64,000 nt of DNA from Bradyrhizobium sp. CER78 (lineage in GTDB: Bacteria; Pseudomonadota; Alphaproteobacteria; Rhizobiales; Xanthobacteraceae). The number at the start of each line of letters is the position of its first letter. The stretch's first letter is position 1. Made by a program: the position numbers and the translations under genes. The stretch covers positions 62,001-126,000 of the forward strand of contig NZ_JARVWP010000017.1 in the NCBI RefSeq assembly GCF_029846235.1, read 5' to 3'. Of this stretch, positions 9,004 to 16,004 are shown one piece after another. The notes beneath the pieces are model-generated. The model did not search any database. It saw only the letters and a program-made list of their open reading frames with translations, and had not been told where the DNA came from.

Positions 9004-9783
9004 ATGATCGATGCGTTGACACGTGCAACGAAGCTTTCCGCATGGCTCGCGCTTGCGGCATTCGTGAGTACCGCGCCGGCCTTGTCGCAGGCGCCGACCC
9101 AGGCGCAGCGCGACGCCATCAAGTCGCAATGCCGCAACGATTACATCGCGCATTGCTCCAGCGTTCCGCCCGGCGGCGAAGCGTCGCTGCAATGCTTGCA
9201 GAAGAACATGGCAAGCCTCGGCCCCGGCTGCGCCAGCGCCGTGAAGGCCGTGGAAGCGCCGGCCGCTGCGCCTGCGGCAGCCAAGACCGACGCGGCGAAG
9301 ACTGAAGCATCCCCGGCGGCGGCGAAGCCCGCGGCTGAAGCCGCAGCACCGAAGGCGGCCGGGGCGCCGTCCAGTGCGCAGATCTCGGCGATCCGCAGCG
9401 CATGCCGCTCCGATTATCCCAAGGTCTGCGCGGGCGTGCCGACCGGCGGCGCACCGGCGCTGCAGTGCCTCGAAAAGAACAAGGCGAAGCTGTCGCCGAC
9501 CTGCGAGAAGGCGGTCGCTGCCGCGGGCGGCGGTGGCGCCGCGCCGGCCGCGGGTGCTGCGGCGACGGCTGCACCGGCTGCGGCGCCGGCGGTGATCGTG
9601 CTGCGGCCGCTGCGGCCGCGCGAAGAGCTGTTCGTGCTGCGCTCGGCCTGCGGCGCCGACGTCCGCTCGGTTTGCGGCGGTGTCCAGCCGGGCGGCGGAC
9701 GGATCGTCCAATGCCTCGCAACCAATGCCGGCTCGCTCTCGCTGGCGTGCCGCGAGGTGCTGGCGCCGTTCGCGGCGCGGTAA
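9004..9783 (+). CDS. Secreted protein with three cysteine-rich (GLG1-like) repeats
   Basis: This 259-residue protein has a signal peptide (residues 1-30, ending ALSQA) and three copies of a ~45-residue module separated by Ala/Pro/Lys-rich linkers. Cysteines are at 43/51/64/76, 134/142/155/167 and 216/224/237/249, an exact C-x7-C-x12-C-x11-C pattern each time. A central (P)xGG and QCL follow the second Cys. The pattern resembles the cysteine-rich GLG1 repeat of Golgi apparatus protein 1. The start at 9004 is preferred over 8929 because AGAGGA precedes it and it begins the signal peptide. A one-repeat protein follows 36 bases later. Function is unknown; disulfide-bonded periplasmic modules are inferred. 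Confidence 0.85.
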   Translation: MIDALTRATKLSAWLALAAFVSTAPALSQAPTQAQRDAIKSQCRNDYIAHCSSVPPGGEASLQCLQKNMASLGPGCASAVKAVEAPAAAPAAAKTDAAKTEASPAAAKPAAEAAAPKAAGAPSSAQISAIRSACRSDYPKVCAGVPTGGAPALQCLEKNKAKLSPTCEKAVAAAGGGGAAPAAGAAATAAPAAAPAVIVLRPLRPREELFVLRSACGADVRSVCGGVQPGGGRIVQCLATNAGSLSLACREVLAPFAAR

Positions 9784-9819
9784 TCCCGTTGTCACGCGAC
9801 TGACCAAAGGAAGCGATCA

Positions 9820-10041
9820 ATGCTGCGTATTGTCCTGACCGCCGCGCTGCTTTGCGGTTCGACCGTTGTCTACGCCCAGGAGCTAACCAACGCACAACGC
9901 GACGCGTGCATGGGCGATTACCAAAAGTTCTGCAAAAGCGTGACGCCCGGCGGTGGGCGCATCATCGCCTGTCTCGCCAAGGAAAGCGACAAGCTGACAC
10001 CCGCCTGCAAGAAGGTGCTGTCCGAAGCCGAAAAGAAATAG
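9820..10041 (+). CDS. Small secreted protein with one cysteine-rich (GLG1-like) repeat
   Basis: The 73-residue product has a signal peptide (about 1-19, ending VYA) and a single module with Cys at 30, 38, 51 and 63. The spacing C-x7-C-x12-C-x11-C is the same as in the three copies of the upstream gene. It also shares the Q-R-D-A start, TPGGG and CL segments. An AAGGAAG ribosome site precedes the ATG. It lies 36 bases after its three-repeat paralogue and is probably co-transcribed. It looks like a minimal unit of the family and may bind or cap the larger protein. Its role is unknown. Confidence 0.85.
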   Translation: MLRIVLTAALLCGSTVVYAQELTNAQRDACMGDYQKFCKSVTPGGGRIIACLAKESDKLTPACKKVLSEAEKK

Positions 10042-10148
10042 CCGCACAAGCGGAGGCGACATGTGCCCGGCGAGTGCCGGGCACGAAGCCGCAGCACCTT
10101 GTTGTCACCCAAAGGCCAACCATACCTCACTCCGGGAGAGGGAATATC

Positions 10149-10361
10149 ATGCGCTTATTATTGCTGATCGCTGCGGCCCTGCTGTCGTTTGCCGCGACCA
10201 TGACCTTCGAATCCTCCGACGCCAACGCCGTGGTGTGCGGACGCGGCCCCTATCGTGCCGGATGCGCCGGCCATCGCGGCGCGGTCGTCGTCCGCAAGCC
10301 CGTCGTTGCCGGCTGCCGCTGGGTGTGGGTCGGCGGGGTCAAGGTCCGCCGCTGCTACTGA
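10149..10361 (+). CDS. Small secreted Cys/Arg-rich protein, 70 aa
   Basis: The ATG at 10149 follows GGGAGAGG and starts a signal peptide (about 1-27, ending DANA). The ~43-residue mature peptide contains VVCGRGPYRAGCAG, then a basic Val/Arg stretch and a C-terminal GCRWVWVGG...RRCY. Peptides of this build, with a CGxGPxRxGC motif and a C-terminal basic Cys/Tyr, recur in Bradyrhizobium-type genomes but have no established role that I know. It is 107 bases after the one-repeat protein and may belong to the same envelope or stress group. A longer frame opening at 9852 is rejected because it overlaps the upstream gene. Confidence 0.65.
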   Translation: MRLLLLIAAALLSFAATMTFESSDANAVVCGRGPYRAGCAGHRGAVVVRKPVVAGCRWVWVGGVKVRRCY

Positions 10362-10383
10362 ACTTTTCGGCTCCACGCGGACA

Positions 10384-10483
10384 AGCATGATCCGGTAGAG
10401 TGCGAAGCGGTTTTCCGAAAAGATCATGCTGAACAGGAATCTAGAGCGCGATGAGGGTTTAATCCATCGCGCTTTGGCCGCCG
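10384..10483. repeat. Intergenic palindrome, GCATGATC...GATCATGC family
   Basis: AGCATGATCC at 10384 pairs with GATCATGCT ending at 10430, around a core containing GCGAAGCGGTTTTCCG. It is followed by a second hairpin, GAGCGCGATG/CATCGCGCT (about 10444-10473). A related GAGCATGATTCGG element is at 61192-61238. It sits between the secreted-protein genes and the aromatic hydroxylase promoter. Confidence 0.7.
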
Positions 10484-10535
10484 CGCGCATTTTCCCTCTG
10501 GCGTTCCCGCCAGAGGGCGATTAGTCTGGATCCAA

Positions 10536-10555
10536 ATTGTAAGTACACTGTCAAT
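10536..10555 (+). promoter_or_regulatory. Probable MarR-type operator upstream of the acyl-CoA hydroxylase operon
   Basis: The 20-mer ATTGTAAGTACACTGTCAAT matches the 20-mer at 15950-15969, upstream of the gentisate dioxygenase gene, at 18 of 20 positions. It is an imperfect inverted repeat (ATTG..AGT/ACT..CAAT arms). It contains a possible -10 (TACACT, 10544-10549) and lies just before GGGAGG and the TTG start. A MarR-family gene is encoded inside the same cluster. Binding is inferred. Confidence 0.6.
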
Positions 10556-10569
10556 CTGGGAGGCAGACG

Positions 10570-11700
10570 TTGCGGATCGCCGTGATTGGCGGAGGGCCCG
10601 GCGGGCTCTATTTCGCCTATCTGTGGAAGAAGCGTCATCCCGACGCCGAGATCGATCTGTTCGAGCAGAACGCCGCCGGCGCCACCTGGGGCTTCGGCGT
10701 GGTGTTCTCCGAGCAGGCGCTGGACTTCCTGCGCGCCGACGACCCCGAGACGGTCGACGCCATCACGCCGCGGATGGAGAGCTGGAAGAACATCACGCTC
10801 AATCTGCGCGGCGAGAGCGTCGAGATCGACGGTGTCGGCTTCTCCTCGATCGGCCGGCTGGCGCTGCTGACGATCCTGCAGGAGCGCGTGCGCAGCACAG
10901 GCATCACGCCGCGTTTTGACACTGTGGTGCAATCGGTCGACGAGCTCTCTGGTTACGACCTGATCGTCGCCGCCGACGGACTGAACTCGATGGTTCGCCG
11001 CGGCCATGAGGCCGCGTTCGGCGCGTCGGTCTCGCAGTCGACCAACAAATTCGCCTGGTACGGCACCACCAAGACCTTCGCGACGCTGTCGCAGACTTTC
11101 GTGGCGACCGACCGCGGCAGCTTCAACGCCCATCACTACCGCTATGCGAAGGACATGAGCACCTTCCTGGTCGAGTGCGACGCGGCGACCTGGGCGGCTT
11201 ACGGCTTCGCCAACAAGACCATCGAGGAATCGCAGGCGATCTGCGAGGACGTGTTCGCCGCGACGCTGCACGGCCACAAGCTGATCTCGAACAAATCGGT
11301 GTGGCGCAATTTCCCGTGGATCTGGAACGAACGCTGGTCGCACGGCAACATGGTGCTGATCGGCGATGCGCTGCATTCGGCGCATTTCTCGATCGGCTCG
11401 GGCACGCGGCTGGCGATCGAGGACGCGATCGCGCTCACCAAGGCGCTGGAGACCGAGAGCGGCATCGCCGCCGCGCTGGCCCGCTATGAGGCCGAGCGCA
11501 AGCCGATCGTGAAGAAGCTCGTCACCGCGGCGCGGACCAGCGCCGACTGGTACGAGCATTTCCCCGCGCACATGAAGCACGACCTGATGGATTTCGCCTA
11601 CAGCTACATCACCCGCTCCGGCCGGATCGACGACGCGCGGCTGCGCGCGATGTCGCCCGCCTTCATGGCCCGCTACGAAGCCGCAAAGGGACGCTCATGA
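10570..11700 (+). CDS. FAD-dependent monooxygenase, probable salicylyl-CoA 5-hydroxylase type
   Basis: This 376-residue flavoprotein has the N-terminal dinucleotide motif GGGPGGLY, the DLIVAADGLNS segment and the late GDALHSAHFSIGSGTRLAIED motif of the hydroxylase family. The sequence style (WGFGVVFSEQALDFLR) resembles SdgC-type salicylyl-CoA 5-hydroxylase and the monooxygenase half of 2-aminobenzoyl-CoA monooxygenase/reductase. It probably hydroxylates an aryl-CoA thioester. The start is TTG, with GGGAGG seven bases upstream. Its stop overlaps the next gene, an aryl-CoA ligase, by ATGA. Gentisate genes lie nearby, so salicylyl-CoA to gentisyl-CoA is the best reading, but 2-aminobenzoyl-CoA cannot be excluded. 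Confidence 0.8.
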   Translation: MRIAVIGGGPGGLYFAYLWKKRHPDAEIDLFEQNAAGATWGFGVVFSEQALDFLRADDPETVDAITPRMESWKNITLNLRGESVEIDGVGFSSIGRLALLTILQERVRSTGITPRFDTVVQSVDELSGYDLIVAADGLNSMVRRGHEAAFGASVSQSTNKFAWYGTTKTFATLSQTFVATDRGSFNAHHYRYAKDMSTFLVECDAATWAAYGFANKTIEESQAICEDVFAATLHGHKLISNKSVWRNFPWIWNERWSHGNMVLIGDALHSAHFSIGSGTRLAIEDAIALTKALETESGIAAALARYEAERKPIVKKLVTAARTSADWYEHFPAHMKHDLMDFAYSYITRSGRIDDARLRAMSPAFMARYEAAKGRS

Positions 11701-13307
11701 CTGGGATCGCCGACCAGGTTCCGCCTGATAGTCCCGGTGCGCGCGAGATCGGCTTTACGATCCCCGAGCGCTACAATGCGAGCCGGATCCTGTTTGACAA
11801 TCTCGGCAACGGCAATGCCGAGCGGCTGGCGTTGACCGGCCCGGCCGGCACGCGGACCTATCGCGAACTCTGCGCTGACGCTGCACGCTGGGGGCACGCC
11901 TTCCAGTCACTGGGACTTAAGCGCGGCGACCGCGTGCTGCTGTTCCTCGACGACACCCCGGCCTATCCGGCGGCATTCTTCGGTGCGGTCCGCGCCGGCT
12001 TCGTGCCGCTGCTGATCAATACGCTGACGACGCCGCAGCTGCTGCAATTCTACCTGTGCGATGCCGGCGCGCAGGTCGCCGTCACCGACACAGAGTTCTG
12101 TTCGCGCTTCAACGCGGAGGCCTGCAAGGACACGCTGCTGCGCACACTGGTCGTGGTCAACGGCCCCGCGGGCGACCATGCGGTCGCCGAGACACGCAAC
12201 GCCGGCGATTGGCTGCAAGGATTTCCCAACGACCTCGACGCGGCCGACACGCACCGCAACGAGATGGCGTTCTGGATGTATTCGTCGGGCTCGACCGGCC
12301 GTCCCAAGGGCATCGTGCATCTGCAGCACGACATGGCCTATAGCGAGCGCGCCTTTGCCCGCAATGTGCTAAAGCTCAAGCCCGGCGACATCTGCTTCTC
12401 GGTGCCGAAGATCTTCTTCGCCTACGGCTTCGGCAATTCGATCACGTTTCCCTTCTCGGTCGGCGCCGCGACGTTGCTGCTGCCGGGCCAGCCGAAGCCG
12501 GCCGCGATCTTCGCGGCGATCGGGCAATATCGGCCGACGGTGTTTTTCGGTCTGCCGACGCTCTACATCACCCTGACCAAGGCCGAAGGCGCCGATGCTG
12601 CCGACTTCTCCTCGCTGCGGATGGCGGTCTCCGCCGCCGAGGTGCTGTCGGCCGATGTGTTCAACGGCTGGAAGCGGCTCACCGGGCTCGAGATCATCGA
12701 GGGCCTCGGCTCGACCGAGGTGCTGCACGTCTATCTCAGCAACCGCGCTGAGCAGAAGAAGCTCGGCGCCGCGGGCCTGCGCGTGCCCGGCTATGAGATC
12801 ATGCTGCGCGACAGCGACGGCCGCGAGGTCGGCGACAATGAGGAAGGCATCTTGTGGGTGCGCGGCGATTCCGCGACGCCGCTGTACTGGAACCGGCCGG
12901 ACAAGACCGCCGAGACCGTGCGCGAGGACGGCTGGATCTACACCGGCGACCGCTTCATGCGCGACAGCGACGGCTTCCACTTCTTCCGCGGCCGCGCCGA
13001 CGACCTGATCAAGATCTCCGGCCAATGGGTCTATCCGCTGGAGGTCGAGCTGTGCCTCGCCGATCATCCCGACGTCCGCGAATGCGCGGTCTACGCCGCC
13101 GAATTGCCCGACCGCCGCATGACGCTGCGCGCCGTGGTGGTGATGAACAAAGGCGGCTTCGACGCGGCCGAAGCAACGCGGCGGTTGCAGGACTACGTCA
13201 AGACGAAGCTCCTGCCGTACAAATATCCGCGCGAGGTGAAGTTCATCGACGAACTGCCGAAGACGGGTACGGGGAAGATCGACCGGCAGGCGGTGATGCG
13301 GATGTAG
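11697..13307 (+). CDS. Aryl-CoA ligase, benzoate-CoA ligase family (adenylate-forming)
   Basis: This 536-residue AMP-binding enzyme carries the P-loop-like MYSSGSTGRPKGIVH (about 197-211), the motif TGDRFMRDSDG, the hinge GRADDLIKISGQWVYP and the C-terminal Lys in PKTGTGKIDRQ. In layout it matches benzoate-/4-hydroxybenzoate-CoA ligases. It should activate an aromatic acid to its CoA thioester with ATP. It overlaps the upstream hydroxylase by four bases, so the two are surely translated together. The natural pair is therefore activation followed by ring hydroxylation, with salicylate or anthranilate as candidate substrate. A repeat follows its stop. Confidence 0.9.
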   Translation: MTGIADQVPPDSPGAREIGFTIPERYNASRILFDNLGNGNAERLALTGPAGTRTYRELCADAARWGHAFQSLGLKRGDRVLLFLDDTPAYPAAFFGAVRAGFVPLLINTLTTPQLLQFYLCDAGAQVAVTDTEFCSRFNAEACKDTLLRTLVVVNGPAGDHAVAETRNAGDWLQGFPNDLDAADTHRNEMAFWMYSSGSTGRPKGIVHLQHDMAYSERAFARNVLKLKPGDICFSVPKIFFAYGFGNSITFPFSVGAATLLLPGQPKPAAIFAAIGQYRPTVFFGLPTLYITLTKAEGADAADFSSLRMAVSAAEVLSADVFNGWKRLTGLEIIEGLGSTEVLHVYLSNRAEQKKLGAAGLRVPGYEIMLRDSDGREVGDNEEGILWVRGDSATPLYWNRPDKTAETVREDGWIYTGDRFMRDSDGFHFFRGRADDLIKISGQWVYPLEVELCLADHPDVRECAVYAAELPDRRMTLRAVVVMNKGGFDAAEATRRLQDYVKTKLLPYKYPREVKFIDELPKTGTGKIDRQAVMRM

Positions 13308-13372
13308 GGGCAGCGTGCGCCACGAACTGCTTTCGGGCTGAGTCTCAACCATCTCGCCCGGGACCACCCCAC

Positions 13373-13500
13373 CCCTCTCCCCACCCTCCCCCGCAAGGGG
13401 GGAGGGAGCCGACTAGCGTGCTCACCTCACGCAGTCGCGTAAGGAAGGCACCGGCGGAAGGGTTCCCTCCCCCCTTGCGGGGGAGGGCTAGGGAGAGGGG
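13373..13500. repeat. Intergenic palindrome, CCCTCCCCC...GGGGGAGGG type
   Basis: Between the convergent ligase and 3-hydroxybenzoate hydroxylase genes, CCCTCTCCCCACCCTCCCCC and CCCGCAAGGGGGGAGGG on one side pair with CCCCCTTGCGGGGGAGGG and GGGAGAGGG on the other. The result is a long GC-rich inverted element that may stop transcription from both sides. Confidence 0.7.
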
Positions 13501-13532
13501 GCCGCACGGGTGCTATCTCCAATATGCGACAG

Positions 13533-14717
13533 CTAACTCCCCAGCCCCGTCCCGCCATACAGCCACGCGATATCGTCGCGCCACTCGCCTTGCGACTTCG
13601 CGCTCATGATCGCGTTGCGGATGCGGGCGTGGTCGCCGGCGGGATGGTAGACGTGCTCGCCGATCGCGCGGGACATCAGCTGCACGCGCGCGGTACGCGG
13701 GAAGCGTTGGGCGCGATAGTCGTCGAGCGCCGCCGACTGATCATCATGACTGGCCAGCATGTGCGACAGGCAGACCGCGTCCTCCATCGCCTGGCAGGCG
13801 CCTTGCGCGAAATACTGCAGCATCGGATGCGCGGCGTCGCCGAGCAGCACCACGCGGCCGTCGATCCAGCGCTCGGTGGGATCGCGGTCGCACAGCACCC
13901 AGAGCTTCCAGTTGGTGCCGTGGCGGATGATGTTCTGCGCCCGCTCGTGGACATGGGTGAAGCCCTTCATCACCTCTTGCTCGGAGACCGGTTTGCCGGC
14001 GACCGGTTCCGGCGCGTCGTTGTGATAGGTGACGACGAGGTTGAACACCTTCCAGCCCGACAGCGGGTAATGCACGATGTGGCATTTCGGGCCGGCCCAT
14101 AGCGTCGCCGCGTTCCAGCGCAGATCCTCCGGCATCTGCTCGGTCGGGATCACGGAGCGATAGGTGGTGTGGCCGGAGACGCGGGGCGGGCCGTCAGCCG
14201 TCACCTGCTTGCGGATGTTCGACCACAGCCCGTCGGCGCCGATCAGGAGACGCCCGGTGATGCGCTCGCCGCCGGCGAGCTTTGCGGTCACGGACGAGCC
14301 ATCCTGCTCGTAGCCGGTCACTTCGCTGGAAACGCGCAGCTCGATCAGTTCATGATTCTGGCAGGCGCGCAGGAACACGCCATGCAGGTCGCCGCGATGC
14401 ACCACGGCATAGGGGTTGCCGAACCGGGCGCGAAACGTCTCGCCGAGATCGATGTGGGTGATCTCATCGGCGGTCAGCGCATCCATCAGCCGGAGCTGGT
14501 CGATATAGACCGCCATGTTGCGCGCGGCCTCGCCGACGCCAAGATAGTCGAAGGCGTGGAAGGCGTTCGGCCCGAGCTGGATGCCGGCGCCGATCTCGCC
14601 GAGCGCAGCGGCCTTCTCCAGCAGGATCGAGCGGATGCCCTTCTGCGCGAGCCCCAGCGCCACGGCGAGGCCGCCGATGCCACCGCCCGCGATCAGGACC
14701 GGCTTGCCGTCCGCCAT
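13533..14717 (-). CDS. 3-hydroxybenzoate 6-hydroxylase (FAD monooxygenase)
   Basis: This 394-residue flavoprotein has GGGIGG near the N-terminus, the DG motif (GADGLWSNIRK) and the GD motif (LLGDAAHPMLQYFAQG). Segments such as GEIGAGIQLGPNAFHAFD, EDLRWNAATLWAGP and CHIVHYPL closely match known 3-hydroxybenzoate 6-monooxygenases, which make gentisate with NADH and O2. Start at 14717 shares a base with the MarR stop (TGATG). A much longer frame to 15122 is rejected because it overlaps MarR. It is the last gene of the minus-strand operon maleylpyruvate isomerase, MarR, hydroxylase. Salicylate hydroxylases are related, but the gentisate context favours this call. Confidence 0.88.
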   Translation of the reverse strand: MADGKPVLIAGGGIGGLAVALGLAQKGIRSILLEKAAALGEIGAGIQLGPNAFHAFDYLGVGEAARNMAVYIDQLRLMDALTADEITHIDLGETFRARFGNPYAVVHRGDLHGVFLRACQNHELIELRVSSEVTGYEQDGSSVTAKLAGGERITGRLLIGADGLWSNIRKQVTADGPPRVSGHTTYRSVIPTEQMPEDLRWNAATLWAGPKCHIVHYPLSGWKVFNLVVTYHNDAPEPVAGKPVSEQEVMKGFTHVHERAQNIIRHGTNWKLWVLCDRDPTERWIDGRVVLLGDAAHPMLQYFAQGACQAMEDAVCLSHMLASHDDQSAALDDYRAQRFPRTARVQLMSRAIGEHVYHPAGDHARIRNAIMSAKSQGEWRDDIAWLYGGTGLGS

Positions 14718-15229
14718 CAGCCCGATCTCCCGAGATGTTCGAGCGCGTCCTCGGCGCGCAGCGGCACCCGCGACGCCTCGTTGTTGAGGTCGACAAGTTG
14801 GGTCAAGAGCGAGAGAAGCGTCTTGCGATCGGCCGGCTTCAACGGCTGCAGCATCCGCGCCTGCGCCTTGTCGACCGAGGGCATGATCTCGCTGAGCACG
14901 CCGGCGCCGGCCTTGGTGAGGTAGAGCAGCTTGACGCGCTTGTCCTCCGCCGCCGGCTTGCGCACGATGTAATCCTTGGCCTGCAGCCGCTCGATCACGT
15001 TGCCGAGCGTGGAACGATCGAACGCGATCACCGCCGAAAGCCTTGTGGCGTCGATGCCGGGATGGGTCGAGATCGTGACCAGCGCGGCGTACTGCACCGG
15101 GGTCAGGTCGAACGCCTTGCACTCCTCGATGAACAGCGCGACCGCGATCTGCTGCATGCGCCGGAACAGATAGCCGGGCGCGGTGTAGACCGCGTCCATG
15201 GTGACGGGCGTTGGCTTGCTATTCGGCAT
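14717..15229 (-). CDS. MarR-family transcriptional regulator of the gentisate cluster
   Basis: The 170-residue protein has the MarR winged-helix layout: LTPVQYAALVTISTHPG, then the recognition helix region ATRLSAVIAFDRSTLGNVIERL and the wing KPAAEDKRVKLLYLT. MarR proteins usually repress adjacent genes and release DNA on binding an aromatic ligand. It overlaps the upstream isomerase gene by 11 bases and the downstream 3-hydroxybenzoate hydroxylase by one, so it is co-expressed with the pathway. Two nearly identical palindromic sites (10536-10555, 15950-15969) before the cluster promoters are its likely targets. The ligand is probably a pathway aromatic or CoA thioester (inference). Confidence 0.92.
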   Translation of the reverse strand: MPNSKPTPVTMDAVYTAPGYLFRRMQQIAVALFIEECKAFDLTPVQYAALVTISTHPGIDATRLSAVIAFDRSTLGNVIERLQAKDYIVRKPAAEDKRVKLLYLTKAGAGVLSEIMPSVDKAQARMLQPLKPADRKTLLSLLTQLVDLNNEASRVPLRAEDALEHLGRSG

Positions 15230-15851
15230 CGGGCTGCTTATCCGGCGCGGCGTCGGCGAACGCCTTCACTTGTTTGGCCGCGGCCTCGGCCTTGAGCAGG
15301 CGCGGATAGGCCGACATGTCGACACCGAAGCGGCGCGCATTGGCGAGCTGCGGCACCAGGCAGAGATCGGCGAGCGTCGGCGCATCGCCGAAGCAGAACG
15401 GCCCGGCCTCGTCAGCGATCAGGGTTTCGCAGGCCGACAGGCCCTCGCGGTTGGCCCAGGCCGCCCACTCCGTCACCTGCTCTTCCGGCAGGCCGAGCTT
15501 GCGCAACCGCGCCAGCACTTTCAAATTCTGCACCGGGTGGGTGTCGCAGGCGATCGCCTGCGCAAACGCCCGCACCTTGGCGCGCCGCAGCGGATCCTTC
15601 GGCAGCAGCGGCGGATTGGGATTGGTCTCGTCGAGCCATTCGATGATCGCGAGCGACTGGGTGAGGATCGCACCCGCATCGCTCTCCAGCGTCGGCACCA
15701 GCCCCTGCGGATTGATCGCAAGATAAGCGGGCGCGCATTGCTCGCCCTTGCGCAGATGATGCGGCAGGTGCTCTGAAGTCAGCCCCTTCAGATTGAGGGC
15801 GATCCGGACCCGGTAGGACGCGCTGCTCCGGAAATAGCCATGCAGCTTCAT
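15219..15851 (-). CDS. Maleylpyruvate isomerase (zeta-class glutathione transferase)
   Basis: This 210-residue GST-like enzyme starts MKLHGYFRSSASYRVRIAL. The usual SSC motif of eukaryotic maleylacetoacetate isomerases is SSA here; loss of that Cys also occurs in bacterial NagL-type maleylpyruvate isomerases. The thioredoxin-like half has NPQGLVPTLE and QSLAIIEWLDE; the C-terminal half has CDTHPVQN and FGDAPTLADLCLVPQ. It should convert maleylpyruvate to fumarylpyruvate using glutathione. It is first in its minus-strand operon and divergent from gentisate 1,2-dioxygenase, whose product is its substrate. Fumarylpyruvate hydrolase, the next enzyme, is not in the window. Confidence 0.9.
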   Translation of the reverse strand: MKLHGYFRSSASYRVRIALNLKGLTSEHLPHHLRKGEQCAPAYLAINPQGLVPTLESDAGAILTQSLAIIEWLDETNPNPPLLPKDPLRRAKVRAFAQAIACDTHPVQNLKVLARLRKLGLPEEQVTEWAAWANREGLSACETLIADEAGPFCFGDAPTLADLCLVPQLANARRFGVDMSAYPRLLKAEAAAKQVKAFADAAPDKQPDAE

Positions 15852-15881
15852 CGGAACCTCCCTTTGTTATTCTAGTTTTGA

Positions 15882-15927
15882 CGCGTTTTCTTCACGCGAA
15901 CCGGTATCCACTTCGCTCGAAAACGCT
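15882..15927. repeat. Short palindrome with GCGTTTTC/GAAAACGC ends
   Basis: GCGTTTTC at 15882 pairs with GAAAACGC ending near 15926, around CGCGAACCGGTATCCACTTC. Elements with this core recur in Bradyrhizobium-type genomes (recalled from general knowledge). It lies inside the divergent promoter region between the isomerase and the dioxygenase, so it may affect the isomerase leader. Confidence 0.6.
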
Positions 15928-15935
15928 CTGCTTGA

Positions 15936-15969
15936 TTGACGCTAGCCACATTGTGAGTATACTGTCAAT
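15936..15969 (+). promoter_or_regulatory. Promoter and overlapping MarR-type operator of gentisate 1,2-dioxygenase
   Basis: TTGACG (15936-15941) and TATACT (15958-15963), 16 bases apart, make a good sigma-70-type promoter. The -10 lies inside the 20-mer ATTGTGAGTATACTGTCAAT (15950-15969), which is a near-palindrome (16 of 20 symmetric positions). It matches the 10536-10555 site at 18 of 20. A repressor here would block the -10, and could also affect the divergent isomerase/MarR operon. Confidence 0.65.
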
Positions 15970-16004
15970 TAAATTGCACCAACAAGAACGATGGGAGGCT
16001 TGCC

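Noticed and set aside
13533..15122. Extended N-terminus of the 3-hydroxybenzoate hydroxylase frame.
   Set aside because: The extra 135 residues overlap the MarR gene in another frame and lack family features; TGATG coupling supports 14717.
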